Shown here: positions 34,001-43,000 of the stretch, in pieces
Numbering within the stretch: position 1 is the first letter of the stretch
Layout: every line of letters begins with the position of its first letter
Origin: a virus
DNA length: 64,000 nucleotides
Reading direction: 5' to 3' (one strand)
IMG/VR virus record: IMGVR_UViG_3300002144_000072
Span: 33,112 to 97,111 of that record
The notes under the pieces: generated by a model
Told to the model about the DNA's origin: nothing
Database searches by the model: none
What the model saw: only the letters and a program-made list of their open reading frames with translations
Translations under genes and position numbers: made by a program

Positions 34001-37000
34001 TCGAGCAACTCGTTGTAGCGTTGGGAATCCTGCGTGATAACTGTCGCCGGCATCGCCGCTTAGATCTTTGATAAACTGTCTTTGTATTGCTTGGTTGATG
34101 CCTGCACCAGTTGGATCAGTAAACAGTTCAAACATACGTGCTACTTTTTCTAACCACGCATCTGGAACCGCTGCTTGGCCGCCAACTGCACCAGCACCCA
34201 TAATTCTTACGCCGTTAGTTGTAACTTCACGCTTGAAGAAATCACTGCCGTTGCCAACAACATCGATAATTGCACCGTTGTTATATTCTGGATCTGCTGG
34301 TTGTCCTTCAACTGCCGGTTGCGTTTGAATGTAATAAGGATCGTCAATCCTTGTAGTTGCAATAGATCCCGAACGTTTAATATAAATGTTAATTTCTTGA
34401 CCTTCTGTAGGAACATATGGCAATGTAATAGTTCCTGTGCTACCGTCGCATACAACATAGTAGTCGGAACTAGCTTCGACACTATCCCAGTTATCAGTGA
34501 ACCAAGGTAGAGCGTCCCAGCCTCCGGTGACGTCAAATGTTGTACCTTGTATTTGCACGCCGCCAAAGTCAATACCAGTCATTAATTGATTAAGTTCTTT
34601 ACCAATCATACCCGAAATCGGAGCGTAGAATTTATCAATTCTGTTTACAGCATTGAATAGCTCGACATTCTTTTCATATGATACAACAATAACATCGTTT
34701 ACAGCTGGAGATGTATTAAAACGGATTCGTCCTCTTAGTAGAGAATAACTATCTGTATTAGAATAATACAAACTTAATGTATAGTCGCTGTTAAGGACTA
34801 ATTGATTATTTTTGTATATCGTAATATCGTTCTTGTTTCTAGTAGGTGCATAATTTAAATTGAACACCGAAGTATCACCAGTTGCTATAAATGTCTGCTC
34901 TTGTACATATGCTGCATAATCGCCATCTTTAGCTACTCGATCAAACTTAATCGACATGTCAAATGTTCTTACTTTGGTATTGCCTATTATAGCAATTGCT
35001 GTTGCAGTAATTGCTCCTGCGCTTCCTACTAACAAAACAGTAGGAGCTCTAGTATATCCAGACCCTGGATTAGTTATAGTGATACCAGAAACAGTTCCGT
35101 TGGAAATATAAGCCTGTGCAGTTGCTCCTGTACCGTTGCCTTCAATTAACACCTTGGGAACTAATGTGTACCCAGCACCTGCGTTAGAAACTTGTATATC
35201 AACTATTTCATATCCATTATTGTCCGCCCACCATTTCCACGGATAGTTAGTTAACTCATTTCTATTAGCAGTAATAGGTAATACTACACCGTCGACTACC
35301 GAATATGTAGGTGGTAGATCAAAGTCAGCGATTGCAGAGTTAGCTGTTTCAATGTTATCGTATCTGCTTACATACTCTCGAACAGTAGTTCTGTAAGGTT
35401 TAACTTCATTGATAAACTCTTGATAACTTTGAAGATTATCATTTTTATAGTTTATACGTTGTTCAAATGCCCCAACATTATGTGTTGCATTTAAAAAGCT
35501 AGTCTTAAACATCCAATCAACATAGCTTTGTTCAGAAAGGACGTGTCTCATTGATGCAAAGAATAGTTTGTTCCATTCTACACTGTAGTCACCTTTGAAT
35601 ATGTCTTCTTTAACTGCTTTTAATATATTTCTTAACTCTATAGAATTTCCTATATCATACTCAGTAGTGTCAAAAGATTGGGTGTTATCAAATCCAATTC
35701 CATAGACTGTAGTATCGTATGTTGCCGCAGATATCTGGATGGTTCCATTTTGTCTACCAACTAGTAGGAATCTATCTAAGAAAGTTGAGCCTGTATCAGA
35801 AGTCTTTTCAAATACGGCCCAGCCGCCGGCACCGTATTCTTTGATCTGTATTAAATCGCCAACTAGAATTATACTTCTTTCTTCATCAAATATACTCAAT
35901 AACTCTTTAGTAATTCTAGTCTTAATACCGTATCCGGTTGCCCACCAGTCTTGGTAGCTCCAGTATTTTGTAGTGTCGTATGCCTGCGATTGGCTTCTAA
36001 AGAATACTTTACGAGAATCATCCCAGGAATATATACTCCAGAAATTATTAATTGTAGAATCGCTGTTAACAAGCACTGAGAAATAACGTACATTAGCTGT
36101 TAGTGTGCTATACTTTTTGCCTCTATTAGTCACTACTACTGTTATAATTCTACCTTGTCCATCAATATGACATGCAGCAGTAGCATTAATCCCGTCACCT
36201 ACTATAGTGATAGGAGGGCCTACATATACACCAGGGGTCTCTTGATCAAACAATTCCTTTGGTTTATATCCAAATCCCGGATCAATAATATCGATCGTAT
36301 CTAATTCGCCGTCTACGATGTTAGCTGACAACACTGCTCTTTTAGTTCTAATAGTACCAACATTTTGCAAATCAATTTCAGTATCAACTGCAACATCATA
36401 TAAATTTAAAACCTGTGCAGGTGCAATTTCTTTTGAATTTAAGTTATTAAAATCTATTAGTGTTGCAAACGGCTGCTCTAGCAAAGTTGTATTGATACGA
36501 GTGACTGCTATTTTTAATGCCTCTGGTCTGTTGATAAACATACCTTGACGGGGTCTAAAAGAAATACCGTATTTCTGTTTAGCAGGAAGTTTTGTATCTG
36601 GAACCCGGTTGCCTGTAAGGTCAGTTCCTACTAGACTATCAATCCACTTGTTTTCTAATTTCTTAGAAGGAAGACTATCTGCAACGTCTTCTGTTAATAG
36701 TTGATATTCTCTGTGAACTGGATTTAATCTTTCTAAAGAATTATTATATTTAAAATTCAATAGTGCAGTATCAGACAACATCACTGATTCAAAATTATAT
36801 GTATAGAATTTATCCGAATCAACTAACGCAATAAATGCAAGACCCGTACTGTTGGGATTCAAAATCATAGTAGCAACCGCAGAGGCAGACATCGTTCTGT
36901 CATTTCTGTTTGTCGGAGTAGTTGATTTTGATCTAACCCAGAAGTAATATGTTGTTTCAGAAATAGCACCAGTTAGTGCATTAAATGTACTTCTAACACT

Positions 37001-40000
37001 AAACACATCATCGTTTGGATATAACGGCTGACCTGATATTCCAAGGGCTAGCCCTTCGTTTGTATCTGCAACTGCTGACCACTCACTAGGTAGTAATGGA
37101 GTTCCGACCCATTCGTAAACATCAATTGATCCACCTTCTGCTAATTGATTCCAGTTGCCTGTTCTGTATGCAGTATCAGACTGCTCTGCATAGATCCACT
37201 TAGCATTGCCAACGTTCCACCATAGTTTACCTACATTACGGTCTAACCAGTTTATAGTAGGGTCTACGACTACTGCATCTGTACCGATTGTGTACACTGC
37301 AGGATCGTACGGAGTTTTAAATGCTAATTCTCTTTCTGCTAAATTAATAATTTTTCCTTTAGCAGGATCTACATAATCAATGTCTTGTATTTTTTCATTT
37401 AATACATTATCATATAATTCAATACTTCTAATTTTTCTTAGATCAACAACAGGCTGTTGCTGTGTTAACACAGTCCATGAATCTGCAGACTCGTTCTTTG
37501 AGAACATTCTTACTTTACCAACATATGGACCTTCAAATGATATCAAACCAGACACATGTAATACTGGTGGTCTGTAGTATGGTGATCCAACAACTATCTT
37601 AGATCCTACACAGTCAACACTGAAGCCAAAACTTTCGTTAGCTGATAATGTATCTTGTAGTTTTTCTGTTAATAAGAAACGTTCACCCTTTTTATCAAAT
37701 ACGTATACACCACCAGTAAACCCTTGTTCAGCGAAGAAAGAAGTTCTACCGAAGTCAAACGTAGTATCTGATAACATGTCAAAATAGGTAGGAGTTTTAT
37801 TGTAAGTATTCTTAGCACCTACTACTACTTTAGCTCCATCTGGACTAACTGATACCCCATATCCAAAATATTCGTTAGGATAAATTTCAAAACTATCTAA
37901 TTTTTGCTTAACTCTATATTCTGTGCTGGCAACGTCAAGTCCTAGTACATATACAGATCCTTGATCTTGAAAGTTGATATCTGCTTTTGGGCTAGACACA
38001 ACTAGCACAGTGCCAGTTAAATCCATATCCATTGAGAATCCAAATTGATCGCCTGTGCTTATAACTAGTCCAGAATCAATATCTGTGAATGAAGAGATAG
38101 ATGCTGCATTGATCATTTGTGTTAGTTCATATGAGCCAAACGTAGTTCGCTTATAGACAAACACCTTTCCTGATGATTGGGTAGTGCTGTCGCCGACTAC
38201 TTGCCAATTTTCGCTGCCTGCTGGCTCTTCGTTATAACTTCTGTACGTAGAATCAGCACCAATGTAAACATCGCCTAATTTATAATATTGGTGAGGATCA
38301 GATGTTGATGGATCGGAATATCTTACTACTTCACCTTCTACATATTCAACATCCGCTCTCCATAGACCTCGATAATTAGCAAAGAATTGACCGTCGGCGT
38401 TAGGAGCACCGACTACTAGTATACTAGCATCGCTGGTCATCACTAGACTGAAACCATAGTTGTCGCCGGGTTTAACAAGTTCTGCCATTTGTGTAGTCGA
38501 CAATAGTCCAGTATACGCAAACTCTAAGGTAGACCCGTCATTCTCAACTGATATGCTAGTAGGCAGCGAACTATGTGTTGAAATATCACTAACTTTTAAC
38601 CAGTTCTGTGAGTTAATCTCTAAAGTGCTGCCGTCCCCTGCTTGACCTTCTTGAGCTTGCCAGAGATTACCCTTGACTCCTTCAGCTATAGGATCTTGTG
38701 ATGCTTGCCAGACAATATCGCCGGCATAGTAAATTTCCAACGGATCGTATATGCCACGATATGCAGCGTTCTCTAAATTGCTAACAGTTGTACCGTTGAA
38801 GTCAAACAAGTAAACTCGTCCAGTATCGTTATATGATCCTACTGCACTAACTGCTAAACAATAATTTGTGCCATCATAGCTAATCGCTACTTCAGAACCA
38901 AACTGCTCGTTGTCAGCTGGTCTTGGGCTAGAGAACGATTGAACATGCGTGTAGCGTCCGCTGTTAAATTCGTAAACAGACACCATACCTTGATTATAAA
39001 ACCCTTGATCTGATATGGTTGATGTTGTGACCGGGATCAACGATGTTAACGCCCAATCGTCTGTGTTAACTGCTAGTGTAGAGCTACCGTCACCAATAAC
39101 GGTGTTAGCGTTAATAGCTTTCCATAATCTTGCTCCGTATAGTACAATGTCGTCTTGGAAATACGCAACATCAGTTGCCCACTCGCCTCGATAATTTGTT
39201 CTCACGCCGCTGGCCTCAGGGGAGCCAACTACTAAGTATCTACCGTCTGCACTTTTTGCTAGTTTGTTTCCAAATGACCCTAGTGCTATTTCATAAAATC
39301 CTGTGGGTGGTGATATAATCTGTTTCAGTTTTAAATTGTTGTCATCTTCCACATAAACCATTACCAACCCAGATCCAGGAATACTGCTGATAATCTGTTT
39401 ATTAATATTGTCATAAATTACTTTCTTACCAGCATTTACTGGTGTAGTAGTTCCGTAATCCGTTAATGATTTAGGAGAATATAATTTATTTTTTTCAACA
39501 ACTTCCCATAGTGCATCGCCATTGTTATCGATAAACAATCTAGATTTGTCATCTAATAAAGCAGCATTGCTGTCGTCGATAGATTGATAATTGTTAAATC
39601 TTGATTCTTCTAATATAGTAATTCTAACTGTGCTGCTTAAATCTAGTTCGGGATCTGCTACATCAGCTACAACTTCCACGGAGATAGTATTATTTGTAAT
39701 TTCTATAATTTTATAAAAACCAGTTAGATTTAAAATATCTCGGAAACCTACATATTGATCTACTACTAAACTATGGGGTCTGTTTAGTGTCAATGATACT
39801 GTAGTATCATCATATCTCAACACAGATTGTACACCCAAAATAGCATCTTCGTTGGCTCTGAATACTGTCCACGAGTCTTTATAGAATGTTATCCAGATGT
39901 GATCATTCTCATATACTGTGGTAATATCAAGTGTAATAATATCTTCAATAGTAGCTATTGTATGTTCGTATTGACTTAAAGACACATAACCAGCAGTAGA

Positions 40001-43000
40001 TGTTGGATCTACTTCAACTGACGTTGGATTTATATCAACTGAAAAAGGAATCGGAGCAATAGTAAACTTTTCAGATGTAATGTGATAAGTGTTTCCACTA
40101 TCTTCATGATTGTCAAACTCTTCTATTAAAAATAACTGCGGGTTTAGATTAAACTTATTTTTATCAAGCTCAACTTCTATTTCGGTAATTTGATCAACGC
40201 CGCCCATTTGTCCAGATAAAAATGCCCACTCTTCGTTTAGCTCGATACTATCAGAGCCAGAGCGACTTAGTTTACCAAATATTTTAGTAATAGCATTTGA
40301 CGTACCCTTTTCACGAATGAATCCTTGGTACAGCTGGAACTGAGTCACTGAGTCATCTGATAGATTTTGTAAATAATTTCGCTGTTGATAACCAATGGTA
40401 TGTCTTGCTAGATCTCGCTGTGCAAGATCAAGTCCTTCGGACGATACTTCGAAATAATCTGCAAAACTGTTTATTCTATAATCGAAGTTAGGAATTAATT
40501 GCTTAACTGGCGTAGAATCTAATTTAGTCCAATACGTTGCATTAAATGTTTCTGTGCCTAGTTGATTAACAAGGCTTGTCCAGTTATACGATCTATAAGA
40601 AACAATGTCACCTAGATTATAATCAGTCCATGGTAGCCATGATGTTATGTTTACATTATCAAACATAAACCCAGGACTTGTGTAATCACCATCCCAGTCA
40701 GTTGTGCGGAATCCCTGTACTTTAATTCTTCCTTGACGATACCCAGTTGTCTTATCGTAGATAATATCATTGAATACTGTTCTGTCATCAAAAATAGCAA
40801 CGTGTTCTTTTAATACATAATACAATTTTAAGTAAAAGATACCATCTGTTGTATTCACAGGCTGTACAGTTATATTCTGGAAACTTCTTTTTACATTAAC
40901 GTTCTTAGGATTTAGTGGTTTGCCATCACCTTTTAATAGTTGATAATCGTAGAATCCATCTAAAATATTATCTGCTACTCCAACAGGAATAGTTATATCA
41001 ATGTTCTCTGCTCCTGGACTAATAGAAATTAACGATCCAATTTCCCAATTATGTTTAGTCCAGAACATAAATTCTTTTGCTGACGATAACCAGTCTTGAG
41101 AAACTTTATTTTCTGAATCGTAGTTATTAAATGAGAATCCTATGCTCTTAAGATATGATTCGTATCCTAAAAGAAAATCAACAACTTGCTGTATAGAAGT
41201 AAACTTAGTTCCGTAGCTCAAACGTCTTACAGCTAATGTGTTAAAGTTTCTTCTTCTAAGTGCTTCAACTGCTCCTCGCTTAGGTAAGCTGCCTAGTTTT
41301 TGCCAAGAATTAGCATCAAACGATCCACCACTGTCGTGAGTTTTTAAAGCTCTGTAAAAGTTATTCTGGTATCTTATTATAGTACCGTTTGTATAACTCT
41401 TATCAGTTATCCAATCTAAGAAAGTTTCACTCAATCCACCAACTGTGATAACAGGATCACGTTGATTGGGCATTGCAAGATGGTAGTTAAAGTACGGCTG
41501 AATATCATCATACCCTGTAATTACCCAACCGCCTTCTGTCTTTTCAAGGATAATGCCGCTGTATGCAACGCTTGCAATAGGTGCGCTGATATTAAAAATA
41601 ATATCATAATTTTCATTTGGAATATACACATTACTAGATGTTGCGCTAGGATTTTTAGAATCTAATAAGAATTTTTGTTGTGTTTGATCAACAAATCCGG
41701 ACATTCTATGAGATAGTGCAACATCAAGATTGCCTATCTTATCCCATAATGTTTGAGGATTTAATCCTCTAGATGCTGTATAACTTATTAGATATTTTAC
41801 AAGTCCAGATGATAAATCAGTGACAGCATTATTAGTGATGTCACTCAGAACACTAAATGTTAAAGTATCTTTATGAACGCTCTGTCCGAGGTTGTTAAGG
41901 ACTATCTTAGATCTATCAAAACTGTCAGCAATGAACTCAAACGGTTTCATCAAGCACATTGCCAGAGCAACAGCAAATGGCCATTCGGAACTTGCTCTCC
42001 ATGCATACTCAGCTGGCCCAATGTCGCCAAGTACAAATGATCCAGTATTATTAATCAACGAAAAGTCTTGTGCTAACCCAGAATCTAGCGGGCTTAACAA
42101 CTGGCCGTCACCATTAACTGGTATATGTCTCAACAAGGTGGGTCTCTTATATCGGTCGTATCGGCCTGCACGAGATCCCTGACGGATAAATCCGTTTGCT
42201 AGATCTTCCCATAGTATTAAGTTTCCGCTAGTATACGGAGCTGATCCGTATACAGTTTGCCACCATGTTGGCTCTTCAGAGAATCCTAACATTTCCCACG
42301 GGCAACGATGTGGACGATCAGTATCATAGAAATATTGATACACACCTCTCCAGTAGCCTGGAAGACTTTGTGTTTTAGTCGGATCAGACATTTTAGAATA
42401 GGTATAGGTAAAACTATTCTGACTGTCAAAATAACTGTTAATAGTATAACTGATGTTGGTATTCTGAATCCATTTTAAAAATTCTTGACTGACAATTGTA
42501 TCTAATTGAGATTTTTTGTAAAGTCCGACACCATTATATCCAGCTACCATACTGTCAACATCAAAAATCTTTTCGTTGTACTGTATTCTAATATTATTAT
42601 AAATTCTATATTCTAATTCTAATAGTAAGCTATCACGGAAATCTCCGTAGGTTGCTGTAATGCTACCGTCGTGACCTTGTAGTACCTCTCTAGGGTCTGC
42701 ATAGGTATCGTCAATAAAAATCATCGGAGTAAATTTTTTGTATAATCCCATTACCGTCGGCGTTGGAGGAATATGATTTACTGCTGTAGATGAATATTCT
42801 CTAATCTCTACAATATCATTTCTGGACAAGTCTACTAATAATTGAATAAATCCAAATGTAGAATTAAATGTATAATCTCGAGTGTTTAGTAATTGTGTGC
42901 CATTTAGGTAGACGTATACTGCTGTTCTGTTAAGAGTTATTAAATCAAATTTTGCTGACAAGGCAAATACCTTAATGCCAGCATCGTCAACAGTGTAATT

